From Hydrogenophaga sp. (GTDB lineage Bacteria; Pseudomonadota; Gammaproteobacteria; Burkholderiales; Burkholderiaceae_C), in NCBI RefSeq assembly GCF_025699295.1, contig NZ_JAILWB010000002.1, positions 62,001 through 126,000 on the forward strand: DNA of 64,000 nucleotides. Direction: 5' to 3'. The notes beneath the pieces are model-generated. The model did not search any database. It saw nothing but the letters and a program-made list of their open reading frames with translations, and had not been told where the DNA came from. How positions within the stretch are numbered: the stretch's first letter is position 1; each line of letters begins with the position of its first letter. A program made the translations under genes and the position numbers. Shown one piece after another: positions 45,274 to 55,307 of the stretch.

Positions 45274-46902
45274 TCAGGCCCTGGGTTCGGACGCCAGTCC
45301 CTTGACCACCGACACGGTGGCCACCAGCAGCACCACCGCAAACGGAAAGCCCGTGGACACGGCCATGGCTTGCAGGGCCACCAGACCACCGCCCAGAATC
45401 AGCGCAATCGCCACCAGCCCTTCAAACACGCACCAGAACACACGCTGCGGCGTGGGCGCGTTGATCTTGCCCCCAGCGGATATCACGTCGATCACCAGCG
45501 AGCCGGAGTCCGACGACGTGACAAAGAACACCACCACCAGCACGATGGCAACAAAAGACGTGATCTGAGCCAGTGGCAAGGCCTCCAGCATCAGGAACAG
45601 CTGCAGCGGCAGATCGGCCCCGGCCACGGCCTGGTAGCCGTCGTTGACCAGCTGGAGGATGGCCGTGCCACCGAACACGGTCATCCACAGCACGCAGGCC
45701 AGCGAAGGCACGATCAGCACCGAGATGATGAACTCGCGCACCGTGCGACCCCGCGAGACGCGCGCGATGAACATGCCCACGAACGGTGACCAGGAAATCC
45801 ACCAGGCCCAGTAGAAGGCGGTCCAGCCCTGGGAGAAGTTGGCGTCGTCACGGCCTACGGGGTTGGCCAGCGCCGGCAGGTACTGCAGGTAGGCGCCCAG
45901 GTTGTCGAAGAAGCCGGTCATGATGGCGATCGTCGGCCCCACGGCAATCACGAACACCAGCAGCAGGATTGCCAGCACCATGTTGATCTCGGACAGCCGC
46001 TTCACACCGGCGTCCAGGCCAGCCAGCACCGAGATCAACGCGATGGCGGTGATGCCGATCACCAGCACGATCTGCGTGGTCTCTCCCAGCGGCACGCCGA
46101 ACAGATGATTCAGGCCCGCAGCGGCCTGCGATGCGCCCAGGCCCAGCGAAGTGGCCAGGCCGAACATCGTGGCCAGCACTGCCAGGATGTCGATCACATG
46201 GCCAGGCCAGCCCCAGATGCGCTCGCCCAGCAGCGGGTAGAACACAGAACGGATGGTCAGCGGCAGGCCCTTGTTGAAGGAGAACAGCGCCAGGCCCAGC
46301 GCCAGGATGGCGTAGATCGCCCAGGGGTGCAGGCCCCAGTGGTAGATGGTGGCCGCCATGGCCAGGCGTCTTGAGGCATCGGCATCGCCGGCCGCGGCGC
46401 CCAGCGGCGCCCAGTCGGTCCGAACACCGCCTTCCATGCTCGTGCCACCCATGGCGCTGCCAAAGTGGGACAGCGGCTCGGACACGCCATAGAACATCAG
46501 GCCGATGCCCATGCCGGCGGCGAACAGCATCGAAAACCAGCCCAGATAGCTGTAGTCCGGCTTGGCCTCGGTGCCACCCAGCCGAACCTTGCCCAGCGGC
46601 GAGATGGCCAGGCCCAGGCAGACCAGGACGAAGATGTTGCCCGCGCCGATGAAGAACCAGTCCAGGCTGGACGTCAACCAGCCGCGCAGGGCGGAGAACA
46701 TCGGCTCGGCCGCCGTCTGAAACATCAGCGTGAGCAGCACGAAAGCAATCACCGTCAGGCCCGAAATGGCAAACACCCGGTTGTGGATGTCCAGGCCGAA
46801 CGGACCGACCTGCACCACGATGTTGTCCTGGCCCACCTTGTAGTCGGTGTCGATGGGATTGACCTTCCCATCGGGCTTCATGGGGTCGTTGGATTCACTC
46901 AT
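45274..46902 (-). CDS. BCCT family betaine/choline/carnitine transporter
   Basis: A 542-residue secondary transporter with about 12 membrane helices. The BCCT signature is clear in GWTAFYWAWWISWSPFVGMFIARVSRGRTVREF, and GMGIGLMFYGVSEPLSHF is the first glycine-rich helix. It imports betaine, choline, carnitine or a related trimethylamine. The short C-terminal tail suggests it is not an osmosensing BetP-type protein. AAGGAG stands directly before the ATG. It is the first gene of an operon with the DUF294 protein and the exonuclease. Confidence 0.92.
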   Translation of the reverse strand: MSESNDPMKPDGKVNPIDTDYKVGQDNIVVQVGPFGLDIHNRVFAISGLTVIAFVLLTLMFQTAAEPMFSALRGWLTSSLDWFFIGAGNIFVLVCLGLAISPLGKVRLGGTEAKPDYSYLGWFSMLFAAGMGIGLMFYGVSEPLSHFGSAMGGTSMEGGVRTDWAPLGAAAGDADASRRLAMAATIYHWGLHPWAIYAILALGLALFSFNKGLPLTIRSVFYPLLGERIWGWPGHVIDILAVLATMFGLATSLGLGASQAAAGLNHLFGVPLGETTQIVLVIGITAIALISVLAGLDAGVKRLSEINMVLAILLLVFVIAVGPTIAIMTGFFDNLGAYLQYLPALANPVGRDDANFSQGWTAFYWAWWISWSPFVGMFIARVSRGRTVREFIISVLIVPSLACVLWMTVFGGTAILQLVNDGYQAVAGADLPLQLFLMLEALPLAQITSFVAIVLVVVFFVTSSDSGSLVIDVISAGGKINAPTPQRVFWCVFEGLVAIALILGGGLVALQAMAVSTGFPFAVVLLVATVSVVKGLASEPRA

Positions 46903-47182
46903 ATTTCTCCTTCCGGGGTGGGGTCAAATCTGACCTGCGGGTACCAATGCAACTGGTAGGTGAAGGTCTACACCATACGCGGTTCTCGAATGCGCCAGTT
47001 TCAGTTGACTTCTTCAGGATTCGGATGGAGGCCCGCACGAGGCCCAGAGCAGGCAGCAAGCATATCCCGAAGAGTGGCGCGGCGCCCCCGTCTGCACGGC
47101 TGAACTCAAGCGGGTGATCGGGACACGTGACATCTCCAGGGCGGCCACTGCCCGCGTTGCCGGTCAACCAAGTGCCACCCAG
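46903..47182. other. Non-coding gap upstream of the BCCT operon
   Basis: About 280 bases between the transporter start and the tRNA-Ser terminator contain no convincing gene on either strand. Short open frames here have no codon bias or family likeness. The transporter's promoter must be here, but I could not pick it out; the only AT-richer part is around 46975-47030. Confidence 0.5.
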
Positions 47183-47189
47183 AAACAAG

Positions 47190-47222
47190 AAAGCCCCGGA
47201 ACACGAGGTAAACCGGGGCTTT
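47190..47222 (-). terminator. Terminator of tRNA-Ser
   Basis: On the plus strand AAAGCCCCGG (47190-47199) pairs with CCGGGGCTTT (47213-47222). Read on the minus strand the stem is followed by CTTGTTTCT, a T-rich tail. It lies 46 bases downstream of the tRNA 3' end. Confidence 0.75.
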
Positions 47223-47267
47223 CAGGGCGTCTTGCGAGACATCCTGGGACGCTCTGGGACTCATTTC

Positions 47268-47357
<90 letters not shown>

Positions 47358-47369
47358 GCGAAGCCTGCG

Positions 47370-47375
47370 ATTGTA
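47370..47375 (-). promoter_or_regulatory. -10 element of tRNA-Ser
   Basis: TACAAT on the minus strand lies 12 bases before the mature tRNA. The -35 would fall on the last codons of the upstream DUF2237 gene (CTGAAC at 47397-47392) and is weak. Confidence 0.45.
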
Positions 47376-47393
47376 GCAGGCCATGGCCTGCGT

Positions 47394-47789
47394 TCAGGCG
47401 GTCGGACTGCCGTCGGCGGTCTTGCGCCAGGCGTGCTGCTGCAGCACCTCCAGCGGCACATGCTCCAGCGCAGCGGCGTGGGTGCTCTCAAGCACCACCG
47501 GCGGCGCCACGCCAGCCTGCAGGGCTTCGAGCCAGCGTTGCACGGCGAGACACCAGCGATCCCCGGGCTTGAGCCCCGCGAAGCGCCAATCGGGCCGGGG
47601 GGTGCTCAAGTCGTTGCCGCGTTCGCGCGAGAACTCGAGAAAGGCCTGGGTGACGCGCGCGCACACCACATGCACGCCGGCGTCGTCGGGACCGGTGTCG
47701 CAGCAGCCCTCGCGGTAGAAACCGGTCAGGGGATCGTACGAGCAGGGCAGCAATTCATCGCCCAGCACGTTGTGCGCAATGGGGGTCAT
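47394..47789 (-). CDS. DUF2237 family protein
   Basis: A 131-residue protein of DUF2237, a highly conserved small family of unknown function. It shows the full set of family blocks: NVLGDELLPCSYDPLTGFYREGCCDTGPDDAGVHVVCARVTQAFLEFSRERGNDL and FAGLKPGDRWCLAVQRWLEA, then THAAALEHVPLEVLQQHA. Conserved cysteines (CS, GCC, VCA, WCL) suggest metal binding or redox activity. It is 24 bases upstream of nothing else on its strand but tRNA-Ser, and it may be cotranscribed with the stomatin/NfeD genes 24 bases upstream. Confidence 0.88.
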   Translation of the reverse strand: MTPIAHNVLGDELLPCSYDPLTGFYREGCCDTGPDDAGVHVVCARVTQAFLEFSRERGNDLSTPRPDWRFAGLKPGDRWCLAVQRWLEALQAGVAPPVVLESTHAAALEHVPLEVLQQHAWRKTADGSPTA

Positions 47790-47813
47790 GCCGGCCAGAC
47801 CTTGCGAAGTGCT

Positions 47814-48731
47814 TCAGGACGCCTTGCCGGTAGCGCTGACCATCTTCATGGCCGAGCCGATCAGGGCGGAGACCTCGGTCATGTTGCTCGGCACGATCAG
47901 CGTGGTGGTGGCGTCGGCGGCCACCTGCCCGTAGGCTTCGACCGCCTTTTCGGCCACCTTGAGTTGCACGGCCTGCTCGCCGCCGGGTTGGCGGATCGCC
48001 TCGGCCACCTGGCGGATGGCGGCGGCGTTGGCTTCGGCCACCGTGATGATGGCGGCGGCCTCGCCCTGCGCCTTGTTGATCTCGGCCTGCTTCTCACCCT
48101 CGGAGCGGGCGATGAAGGCTTCGCGCTCGCCGGTCGCTATGTTGATCTGTTCCTGCCGGCGGCCCTCGGAGGCCGCGATCAGCGCTCGCTTCTCGCGTTC
48201 GGCGGTGATCTGGGCCTGCATGGCCAGCAGGATCTCCTTGGGTGGCGTGAGGTCCTTGATCTCGTAGCGCAGGACCTTCACGCCCCAGTTGAGCGCGGCT
48301 TCGTCGATGGCGTGGACCACCTGGGCGTTGATGATGTCGCGCTCCTCGAACGTCTTGTCCAGCTCGAGTTTGCCGATCACCGAGCGCAGCGAGGTCTGGG
48401 CAAGTTGAGTGACCGCCACGATGTAGTTGGACGAACCGTAGCTTGCGCGCATGGGGTCCGTGACCTGGAAGTACAGGATGCCGTCCACCTGCAACTGGGT
48501 GTTGTCGCGCGTGATGCAGACCTGGCTGGGCACGTCCAGCGGTATCTCCTTCAGGCTGTGCTTGTAGGCCACCCGGTCGATGAAGGGAACGAGGAAGTTC
48601 AGTCCTGGCGCGAGCGAGGCGTGGTACTTGCCCAGGCGCTCGACCACCCAGGAATTCTGCTGCGGAACCACCTTGATGGAGCGGGTGATGAAGATGACTG
48701 CGATGACGAGCAGGAGAACAGCGATTTCCAT
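47814..48731 (-). CDS. SPFH/Band 7 (stomatin-like, paraslipin) protein
   Basis: A 305-residue prohibitin-homology protein of QmcA/stomatin type, membrane-anchored by the N-terminal helix (EIAVLLLVIAVIFITRSIK). The SPFH domain spans about 20-200 (VVPQQNSWVVERLGKYHASLAPGLNFLVPFID, LDKTFEERDIINAQVVHAIDEAALNWGVKVLRYEI). A coiled-coil rich in Ala/Glu/Gln follows (QINIATGEREAFIARSEGEKQAEINKAQGEAAAII). With NfeD, encoded 60 bases upstream, such proteins organise membrane microdomains or protease complexes. Confidence 0.92.
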   Translation of the reverse strand: MEIAVLLLVIAVIFITRSIKVVPQQNSWVVERLGKYHASLAPGLNFLVPFIDRVAYKHSLKEIPLDVPSQVCITRDNTQLQVDGILYFQVTDPMRASYGSSNYIVAVTQLAQTSLRSVIGKLELDKTFEERDIINAQVVHAIDEAALNWGVKVLRYEIKDLTPPKEILLAMQAQITAEREKRALIAASEGRRQEQINIATGEREAFIARSEGEKQAEINKAQGEAAAIITVAEANAAAIRQVAEAIRQPGGEQAVQLKVAEKAVEAYGQVAADATTTLIVPSNMTEVSALIGSAMKMVSATGKAS

Positions 48732-48791
48732 GGTGGGGATTCTCGGGTGGGTTTCTGGAGAGGAGGAGGGTACCGCAGGCGGTCGGCAGGC

Positions 48792-49217
48792 TCAGACCTT
48801 GTCGACCAGGAGGCGGTTGCCCACCAGTTCGGCCACGCGGTAGCTGCCAGGCGTGGGCGCGTTGCCCGGGCGCTGGATCACGGTCCATCGTGCGCCGCGG
48901 TACTGCACGCTGGCGGTGCCGTCGGCCCGCCATTCGTCGATTTGCAGAATCTCGCCCACGTCCAGGTTGACGCTGCGCATGGCGCGCACGGAAGGGTCAC
49001 CCGCGCGCCGCCGCTTGATGAAGTACCAGGCGATCACGGCGGCCGACCCGACCACGGCGGCAACGATGATCTGGGCCGCCATGCCCAAGCCCGCGTGCGC
49101 GGCCAGTGCGCCGGCGACGATGCCCACGGCGAGCATGAGCAGGTAGAACGTGCCCGTGAACAGCTCGAGGGCCACCGCCGAGCCGGCCAGCAGCCACCAC
49201 AAGGTTGAATCCGACAT
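48792..49217 (-). CDS. NfeD-like membrane protein
   Basis: A 141-residue short-form NfeD protein. Two or three membrane helices (LWWLLAGSAVALELFTGTFYLLMLAVGIVAGALAA, IIVAAVVGSAAVIAWYFI) are followed by a C-terminal OB-fold domain (VGEILQIDEWRADGTASVQYRGARWTVI). It lacks the serine-protease domain of long NfeD. It is paired with the downstream stomatin gene, the classic partner. Confidence 0.9.
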   Translation of the reverse strand: MSDSTLWWLLAGSAVALELFTGTFYLLMLAVGIVAGALAAHAGLGMAAQIIVAAVVGSAAVIAWYFIKRRRAGDPSVRAMRSVNLDVGEILQIDEWRADGTASVQYRGARWTVIQRPGNAPTPGSYRVAELVGNRLLVDKV

Positions 49218-49443
49218 GAATGCGTGCTCCTGTCTCGGGAACGAAGGAAAGGGAGATGGGCCTTACAGGGCCCGGCCGGTTGTAATGTATGTCTGGCCTG
49301 CGCCACATTCTGCGTCAAAAGACCGGCGTGTTCCGCGGCGCGCCACACGATTTCCGTACACTTCGCGCCTGCTTTGCCACCGATGCGGTCCTCGACCCCG
49401 GTGCCTTTCCCCCGTAGCCGGCGTTGTGCGGCTGGAGAACCAC

Positions 49444-51717
49444 ATGAAATTCCGCTTTCCCGTCGTCATCATCGATGAGGACTTCCGCTCGGAGAACACC
49501 TCGGGCCTGGGTATCCGTGCGCTGGCGCAAGCCATCGAGGCCGAGGGGTTCGAGGTGGTCGGTGTCACGAGCTACGGCGACATGAGCCAGTTCGCCCAGC
49601 AGCAGAGCCGCGCCAGCGCGTTCATCCTGTCGATCGACGACGAGGAGTTCAGCCATGGCGAGGACACCGACCCGGTGGTGCTGAACCTGCGCAACTTCAT
49701 CGACGAGGTGCGCCGCAAGAACGCCGACGTGCCGATCTACATCTACGGCGAGACCAAGACCAGCCGCCACCTGCCCAACGACATCCTGCGCGAGCTGCAC
49801 GGCTTCATCCACATGTTCGAGGACACGCCGGAGTTCGTGGCACGCCACATCATCCGTGAAGCCAAGAGCTACCTCGAGGGCATCCAGCCGCCATTCTTCA
49901 AGGCGCTGCTCGACTACGCCGAGGACGGCTCCTACTCCTGGCATTGCCCCGGTCATTCGGGCGGCGTGGCCTTTCTCAAGAGCCCGGTGGGCCAGATGTT
50001 CCACCAGTTCTTCGGCGAGAACATGCTGCGCGCCGACGTGTGCAACGCGGTGGAGGAACTCGGCCAGTTGCTGGACCACAACGGCGCCATTGGTGCCAGC
50101 GAACGCAACGCGGCGCGCATTTTCAATGCCGACCACTGCTTCTTCGTGACCAACGGCACCAGCACCAGCAACAAGATGGTGTGGCACCACACGGTGGCGC
50201 CGGGCGACGTGGTGGTGGTGGACCGCAACTGCCACAAGTCCATCCTGCACAGCATCATCATGACCGGTGCCATCCCGGTCTTCCTCAAGCCCACGCGCAA
50301 TCACTACGGCATCATCGGCCCGATCCCGCACAGCGAGTTCGAGATCGAGGCCATCCAGGCGAAGATTCGCGCCAATCCGCTGCTGGCCGGTGTGGATGCT
50401 GCCGAGGTCAAGCCGCGCGTCCTCACCATCACGCAGTCCACCTATGACGGCGTGCTCTACAACACCGAGGCCATCAAGCAGATGCTCGACGGCTACGTGG
50501 CCAACCTGCATTTCGACGAGGCCTGGCTGCCACATGCGGCATTTCATCCGTTCTATGGCAACTTCCACGCCATGGGCAAGAAGCGTGCGCGGCCGATGGA
50601 GTCGGTGGTGTATTCCACGCAGTCCATCCACAAGCTGCTGGCGGGCATCAGCCAGGCCAGCCATGTACTGGTGCAGGACTCGCAGAACGTCAAACTCGAT
50701 CGCCATCTCTTCAACGAGGCCTACCTGATGCACACCAGCACCAGCCCACAGTACGCGATCATCGCCAGCTGTGATGTGGCTGCGGCCATGATGGAGCCGC
50801 CCGGAGGCCGCGCGCTGGTGGAAGAGAGCATTTTCGAGGCCCTCGACTTCAGGCGCGCCATGCGCAAGATCGAAGCCGAGTTCGGTAACGACGACTGGTG
50901 GTTCAAGGTCTGGGGTCCGGATGACCTCGCCGAGGAAGGCATGGGCGAGACCAGCGACTGGATGCTCAATCCGAACGACGCACCCGGTCGCAAGGACTGG
51001 CACGGCTTCGGGGACATGGCCGCGGGGTTCAACATGCTGGACCCGATCAAGGCCACCATCGTCACCCCGGGCTTGAACCTGGACGGTCGCTTCGAGCCCG
51101 AGGGCATCCCGGCTTCCATCGTCACCAAGTTTCTGGCGGAACACGGCGTGGTGGTGGAGAAGACCGGCCTGTACAGCTTCTTCATCATGTTCACCATCGG
51201 CATCACCAAGGGCCGCTGGAACACCTTGCTCACGGCCTTGCAGCAATTCAAGGACGACTACGCCAAGAACCAGCCGATGTGGCGCATCCTGCCCGAGTTC
51301 TGTCAGAAATTCCCGCGCTACGAGCAGATGGGCCTGCGCGACCTGTGCCACCACGTGCACGCCCTGTATGCCCGCCACGACATCGCCCGCCTGACGACCG
51401 AGATGTACCTGAGCGACCTCACACCGGCCATGAAGCCTTCCGACGCGTTCGCGCACATCGCGCAGCGCACCACCGAGCGCGTGCCGATCGACGCGCTGGA
51501 AGGCCGTATTACCACCAGCCTGGTCACGCCGTACCCGCCGGGCATTCCGCTGTTGATCCCGGGCGAGGTGTTCAACCGCAAGATCGTCGACTACCTGAAG
51601 TTCGCGCGCGAATTCAACCTGCAGTGCCCGGGGTTCGAGACCGACATCCACGGCCTGGTGGAGGTGGTGGATGTGGACGGGCGCAAGAGCTACTTCGCCG
51701 ACTGCGTGAAGGCCTGA
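49444..51717 (+). CDS. Orn/Lys/Arg decarboxylase (arginine decarboxylase-like)
   Basis: A 757-residue PLP-dependent fold-type I decarboxylase of the biodegradative AdiA/CadA/SpeF class. The N-terminal receiver-like wing domain (residues 1 to about 130) begins KFRFPVVIIDEDFRSENTSGLGIRALAQAIEAEGFEVVG. The PLP lysine is K397 in STQSIHKLLAG, and the large and C-terminal domains are complete (LLIPGEVFNRKIVDYLKF). It removes CO2 from a basic amino acid, most likely arginine, to make agmatine or another polyamine precursor. The substrate cannot be fixed from sequence alone. The ATG at 49444 is chosen because earlier starts lie in non-conserved sequence. Confidence 0.9.
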   Translation: MKFRFPVVIIDEDFRSENTSGLGIRALAQAIEAEGFEVVGVTSYGDMSQFAQQQSRASAFILSIDDEEFSHGEDTDPVVLNLRNFIDEVRRKNADVPIYIYGETKTSRHLPNDILRELHGFIHMFEDTPEFVARHIIREAKSYLEGIQPPFFKALLDYAEDGSYSWHCPGHSGGVAFLKSPVGQMFHQFFGENMLRADVCNAVEELGQLLDHNGAIGASERNAARIFNADHCFFVTNGTSTSNKMVWHHTVAPGDVVVVDRNCHKSILHSIIMTGAIPVFLKPTRNHYGIIGPIPHSEFEIEAIQAKIRANPLLAGVDAAEVKPRVLTITQSTYDGVLYNTEAIKQMLDGYVANLHFDEAWLPHAAFHPFYGNFHAMGKKRARPMESVVYSTQSIHKLLAGISQASHVLVQDSQNVKLDRHLFNEAYLMHTSTSPQYAIIASCDVAAAMMEPPGGRALVEESIFEALDFRRAMRKIEAEFGNDDWWFKVWGPDDLAEEGMGETSDWMLNPNDAPGRKDWHGFGDMAAGFNMLDPIKATIVTPGLNLDGRFEPEGIPASIVTKFLAEHGVVVEKTGLYSFFIMFTIGITKGRWNTLLTALQQFKDDYAKNQPMWRILPEFCQKFPRYEQMGLRDLCHHVHALYARHDIARLTTEMYLSDLTPAMKPSDAFAHIAQRTTERVPIDALEGRITTSLVTPYPPGIPLLIPGEVFNRKIVDYLKFAREFNLQCPGFETDIHGLVEVVDVDGRKSYFADCVKA

Positions 51718-51726
51718 GGCCGTTGC

Positions 51727-52590
51727 TCAGCGCGCGGCGTCGGGTCGCACCCGCACGAAGCTGGCAAAGCGCGGCACGCCGCTGGCGGTGAGCCCGCGAA
51801 ACCGGTAGGTCACCCACTCGCCCACGGCGGGTGGTTTCTCCCGCTGGGCGTCAGTGAAACCGGTCCCCAGTCGAAACCGGACGCCATCACGCGTTTGCAC
51901 CTCCAGGGCACCCATGCGGCCGGCGTGGCGGCCCTGGCCCGGCAGGTGCGCGATCACGCGGGCCTCGGCGTCTTCATGGGTTTTGACCTTCAGCAGGTCG
52001 TCGCTGCGAACAGCCCGGTAGGGCGCGTCACCGCGGTGCAGCATCAGGCCCTCGCCGCCGTCCTTCACCATGCGGTCGAGGCGTTCCATGAGCTCGCCGT
52101 GGCTGGCCACACGCTCCTGCGGCACGGCCTGCACCCAGGGCTTGTTCAGCCAGAGGACCAGCGCGCGGTAGGCCGTGATGCGGTCGGTGAACAGGCCAGG
52201 ATGCGCGGGCAAGTCGAACACCATGAAGCGGATGCGTTGCCAGGCCTTGTCGTCGGGCGTCTGCTGCCGCACGGTAGAGAGCGTTTCCTCAAACTGGCCG
52301 CGCCCAGCCCAGAGTTCGCCGTCCATGGCCTCGGCGGGCCAGCCCGCGGTGAACCACGCCGGCGCGGCGATGATTTCACCGCCGCGCGTGCGCAGCCGCT
52401 GCCCGTCCCAGAAGGCGCGGAGGCCGTCGTATTTTTCGCTGAGCCAGTAGGCGTCAAGCGCAATGCCCGGGCGGTAGACCCCGGCCAGCATGAGCGCCGG
52501 CGCATCGGCAGCCAGGGCCGCCGGCGGCAGGGCGGCGCCGGCCAGGGCCAGCACCAGCCCGCCCAGGAGCTTGCGCCGCTGCAGGCCCAC
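51727..52590 (-). CDS. Exported ATP-dependent DNA ligase (Lig E type)
   Basis: A 287-residue minimal ATP-dependent DNA ligase. An N-terminal signal (residues 1-28, QRRKLLGGLVLALAGAALPPAALA, with a twin-arginine-like RRKLL) predicts export to the periplasm. The adenylation lysine K53 lies in SEKYDGLRAFWDG (KxDG). Further nucleotidyltransferase motifs are MDGELWAGR, GEGLMLHR and DLLKVKTHEDAEARV, followed by a short OB domain. The start codon is GTG. Lig E ligases of Neisseria, Haemophilus and other proteobacteria are periplasmic and implicated in extracellular DNA repair or uptake. It ends 9 bases after the convergent decarboxylase stop and follows fabI. Confidence 0.85.
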   Translation of the reverse strand: MGLQRRKLLGGLVLALAGAALPPAALAADAPALMLAGVYRPGIALDAYWLSEKYDGLRAFWDGQRLRTRGGEIIAAPAWFTAGWPAEAMDGELWAGRGQFEETLSTVRQQTPDDKAWQRIRFMVFDLPAHPGLFTDRITAYRALVLWLNKPWVQAVPQERVASHGELMERLDRMVKDGGEGLMLHRGDAPYRAVRSDDLLKVKTHEDAEARVIAHLPGQGRHAGRMGALEVQTRDGVRFRLGTGFTDAQREKPPAVGEWVTYRFRGLTASGVPRFASFVRVRPDAAR

Positions 52591-52598
52591 GCGGGACC

Positions 52599-53396
52599 TC
52601 AGAGCATGGCCTGGCTGTCGCGGCTCACGCCGGTGGTCTGCGCGTAGCCACCATCCACATAGGTGATCTCGGCAGACACGCCCGAGGCCAGGTCCGACAG
52701 CAGGAAGGCGGCGACGTTGCCCACCTCGTCGATGGTGATGTTGCGCCGGATCGGGGCCGCGCTGGCCACCAGGTTGAGCAGCTTGCCGAAGTCCTTGATG
52801 CCGCTGGCCGCCAGCGTCTTGATCGGGCCGGCGCTGATGCCGTTGACGCGCATGCCCTTGGGGCCGAGCGACTCCGCGAGGTAGCGTACCGAGGCCTCCA
52901 GGCTCGCCTTGGCCAGGCCCATGGTGTTGTAGTTCGGGACGGCACGGATTGCGCCCATGTAGCTCAGCGTGAGCAGCGAAGCCTTGTCGTTCAGGTAGGG
53001 CAGGGCTGCCTTGGCCATGCCCGGAAAACTATAGGCGCTGATGTCGTGCGCGACACGGAAGGCCTCGCGGGAGAGGCCTTCGAGGAAGTCGCCGGTGATC
53101 GCCTCACGCGGGGCGAAGCCGATGCTGTGCACGAAGCCGTCGAATCTGGGCCAGGTCTGCGCCAGGTCGGCGAACATCTTGTCGATCTGAGCGTCGTCGG
53201 CCACGTCGCAGTCGAAGATCAGCGTCGAGTTGAAGTCCGCGGCGAATTCGGTGATGCGGTCCTTGAAGCGCTCGCCGACGTAGCTGAATGCCAGCTCGGC
53301 GCCCTGCTGATGGCAAGCCCTTGCGATGCCGTAGGCGATGGACCGGTTGGACAGCACACCCGTGATCAGCAGCTTCTTGCCAGTGAGAAAACCCAT
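52599..53396 (-). CDS. fabI: Enoyl-[acyl-carrier-protein] reductase FabI
   Basis: A 265-residue SDR-type NADH-dependent enoyl-ACP reductase, the last step of each fatty-acid elongation cycle and the triclosan target. It has [18 protein letters not shown] near the N terminus. The catalytic Tyr-x6-Lys variant is in [21 protein letters not shown], and [11 protein letters not shown] with the C-terminal ITYVDGGY complete the pattern. The ATG at 53396 gives the standard [19 protein letters not shown] start. It diverges from yejA with 37 bases between starts. Confidence 0.96.
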   Translation of the reverse strand: MGFLTGKKLLITGVLSNRSIAYGIARACHQQGAELAFSYVGERFKDRITEFAADFNSTLIFDCDVADDAQIDKMFADLAQTWPRFDGFVHSIGFAPREAITGDFLEGLSREAFRVAHDISAYSFPGMAKAALPYLNDKASLLTLSYMGAIRAVPNYNTMGLAKASLEASVRYLAESLGPKGMRVNGISAGPIKTLAASGIKDFGKLLNLVASAAPIRRNITIDEVGNVAAFLLSDLASGVSAEITYVDGGYAQTTGVSRDSQAML

Positions 53397-53433
53397 TTTC
53401 AGTCTCCAGAGAAAAATCCAGCAGAATTGTCGC

Positions 53434-55302
53434 ATGCGCCTATCTGCTCCCCGTCCCCACAGCCTCGTCGCCACGCTTTGCGTGGCTGCGGCGCTGGTGA
53501 CGTTGAGCCCGGCCAGTTGGGCGGCCCACGGGTATGCGCTGTGGGGGCAGCTCAAGTACCCCGACGGCTTCACCCACTTCGACTACGTCAACTCCGCCGC
53601 GCCCAAGGGGGGCGAGCTGCGGCTGGTCAGCAACCAGCGCATCTCCACCTTCGACAAGTACAACCCGTTCACGCTGCGCGGCAGCGCGCCTGCCTACCTG
53701 TCCAACCTGTTGTTCGACTCGTTGCTGGCGGGCTCGCTGGACGAGAACGGCGCGGGCTACGGCTTGCTGGCAGATGATGTGAGCGTCGCATCCGACGGCC
53801 TCTCGGTCACCTTCCGTCTGCGCGACACGGCGAAATTCCACAACGGTGATCCTGTGCTTGCTGCAGACGTCAAGCACAGCTTCGACACCTTGTTGGGGCC
53901 TTACACCTCGCCCGCCTACAAGACCATCCTGCAGGACGTGGCCGGCCTGGATGTGCTCGGCGAGCGCACGGTGCGCTACCGCTTCAGGCGTCCCAACCGC
54001 GAACTGCCGCTCACCGTGGGCGGCCTGCCGGTGTTCAGTCGGGCCTGGGGCGACCAGATCGATCCGCAGACCGAGAAGCGCAAGACCTTCGACAAGGTCG
54101 TGACCGACGTGCCCATCGGCAGCGGGCCGTACAAGATCGGCCCGGTGCAGTTCGGCAAGGACATCACCTATGTGCGCGATCCGGCGTACTGGGCGCGCGA
54201 TCTGCCCGTGCGCCGGGGCACAGCCAACTTCGACCGCATCACGGTCAAGATCTACAAGGACAACACCGCACGGCTTGAAGCCCTCAAGGCCGGCGAGTTC
54301 GACCTGATGCGCTTCTTTTCGGCGGGTGACTGGGCGCGACGCGTAAACGGCAAGCGCTTCGACACTGGTGAACTGGTCAAAGGTGAGTTCAGCCACCGCC
54401 TGCCCATGGGCTTCCAGAGCTATGTGCTCAATACGCGACGGGCTCCGCTGGACGACATCCGCGTGCGCGAGGCACTGGGCCTGGCGGTGGACTACGAGTG
54501 GATGAACCGGCAGATGTTCTACAACGCCTACCAGCGAGTGCAGGGCCTGTTCGGCAACACCGACTGCGCGCCGCAAGGCAGCCCCGCGCCGGACGAACTG
54601 GCGCTGCTCGAGCCCTGGCGCAAACAGCTGCCGCCCGCGGTGTTCGGGCCGATGTACCAGCCGCCGCGAACCGATGGCGAACAATCCCTGCGCGACAACC
54701 TCAAGCGGGCCCAGGCACTGCTGAGGGAGGCGGGCTGGACGGTGCGGGACGGGCGGTTGCGCAACGCGCAAGGCGAGGCCATGTCGCTCGAATACCTCGA
54801 CAGCGCGGAAACCGGTGCGCGCGTGGTCACACCCTGGATCCGCAACCTGAAAAAACTGGGCATCGAGCTGCGCTTCCGTCCGGTGGATTTCGCGCTGTAC
54901 CAGCAACGCCTGCGCGGATTCGACTTCGACATCGTGTCGATCGCCTACGGCGGCACGAACAACCCGGGCGCCGAATACGCCGACCTGTTCGGCAGCCAGG
55001 CGGCGAAGACGGCGGATTCCGGCAACTTCTCGGGCGCCGCCAGTCCGGCGGTGGACGCCATCATCCGGCGCATGACGGAGGCAGACACCGAAGACGGGTT
55101 TCTCGCCGCCTGCCGCGCGCTCGACCGCGTCATCTCCCACAGCCACTACCTGATCCCGCAGTGGACGGCGACCACGCACCGCATGGCCTACAACGCGTGG
55201 CGCCTGGACCGGCCCAGGGACATGCCGCCTTACGCCGCGGGCGAGACCTGGGCCATCGACACCTGGTGGGCTCGAAATCCCATCCATACCAGGAAGCCCT
55301 GA
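53434..55302 (+). CDS. yejA: Periplasmic oligopeptide-binding protein of a YejABEF-type ABC transporter
   Basis: A 622-residue extracellular solute-binding protein of family 5. A signal peptide (residues 1 to about 30, [20 protein letters not shown]) precedes [35 protein letters not shown], which is the YejA-type start. YejABEF in E. coli imports oligopeptides and microcin C; the exact ligand here is unknown. Permease and ATPase genes follow at 5, -1 and -4 bases, a compact operon. The ATG at 53434 has no strong Shine-Dalgarno sequence, and the promoter must fit in the short gap shared with fabI. Confidence 0.9.
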   Translation: MRLSAPRPHSLVATLCVAAALVTLSPASWAAHGYALWGQLKYPDGFTHFDYVNSAAPKGGELRLVSNQRISTFDKYNPFTLRGSAPAYLSNLLFDSLLAGSLDENGAGYGLLADDVSVASDGLSVTFRLRDTAKFHNGDPVLAADVKHSFDTLLGPYTSPAYKTILQDVAGLDVLGERTVRYRFRRPNRELPLTVGGLPVFSRAWGDQIDPQTEKRKTFDKVVTDVPIGSGPYKIGPVQFGKDITYVRDPAYWARDLPVRRGTANFDRITVKIYKDNTARLEALKAGEFDLMRFFSAGDWARRVNGKRFDTGELVKGEFSHRLPMGFQSYVLNTRRAPLDDIRVREALGLAVDYEWMNRQMFYNAYQRVQGLFGNTDCAPQGSPAPDELALLEPWRKQLPPAVFGPMYQPPRTDGEQSLRDNLKRAQALLREAGWTVRDGRLRNAQGEAMSLEYLDSAETGARVVTPWIRNLKKLGIELRFRPVDFALYQQRLRGFDFDIVSIAYGGTNNPGAEYADLFGSQAAKTADSGNFSGAASPAVDAIIRRMTEADTEDGFLAACRALDRVISHSHYLIPQWTATTHRMAYNAWRLDRPRDMPPYAAGETWAIDTWWARNPIHTRKP

Positions 55303-55307
55303 GCACC

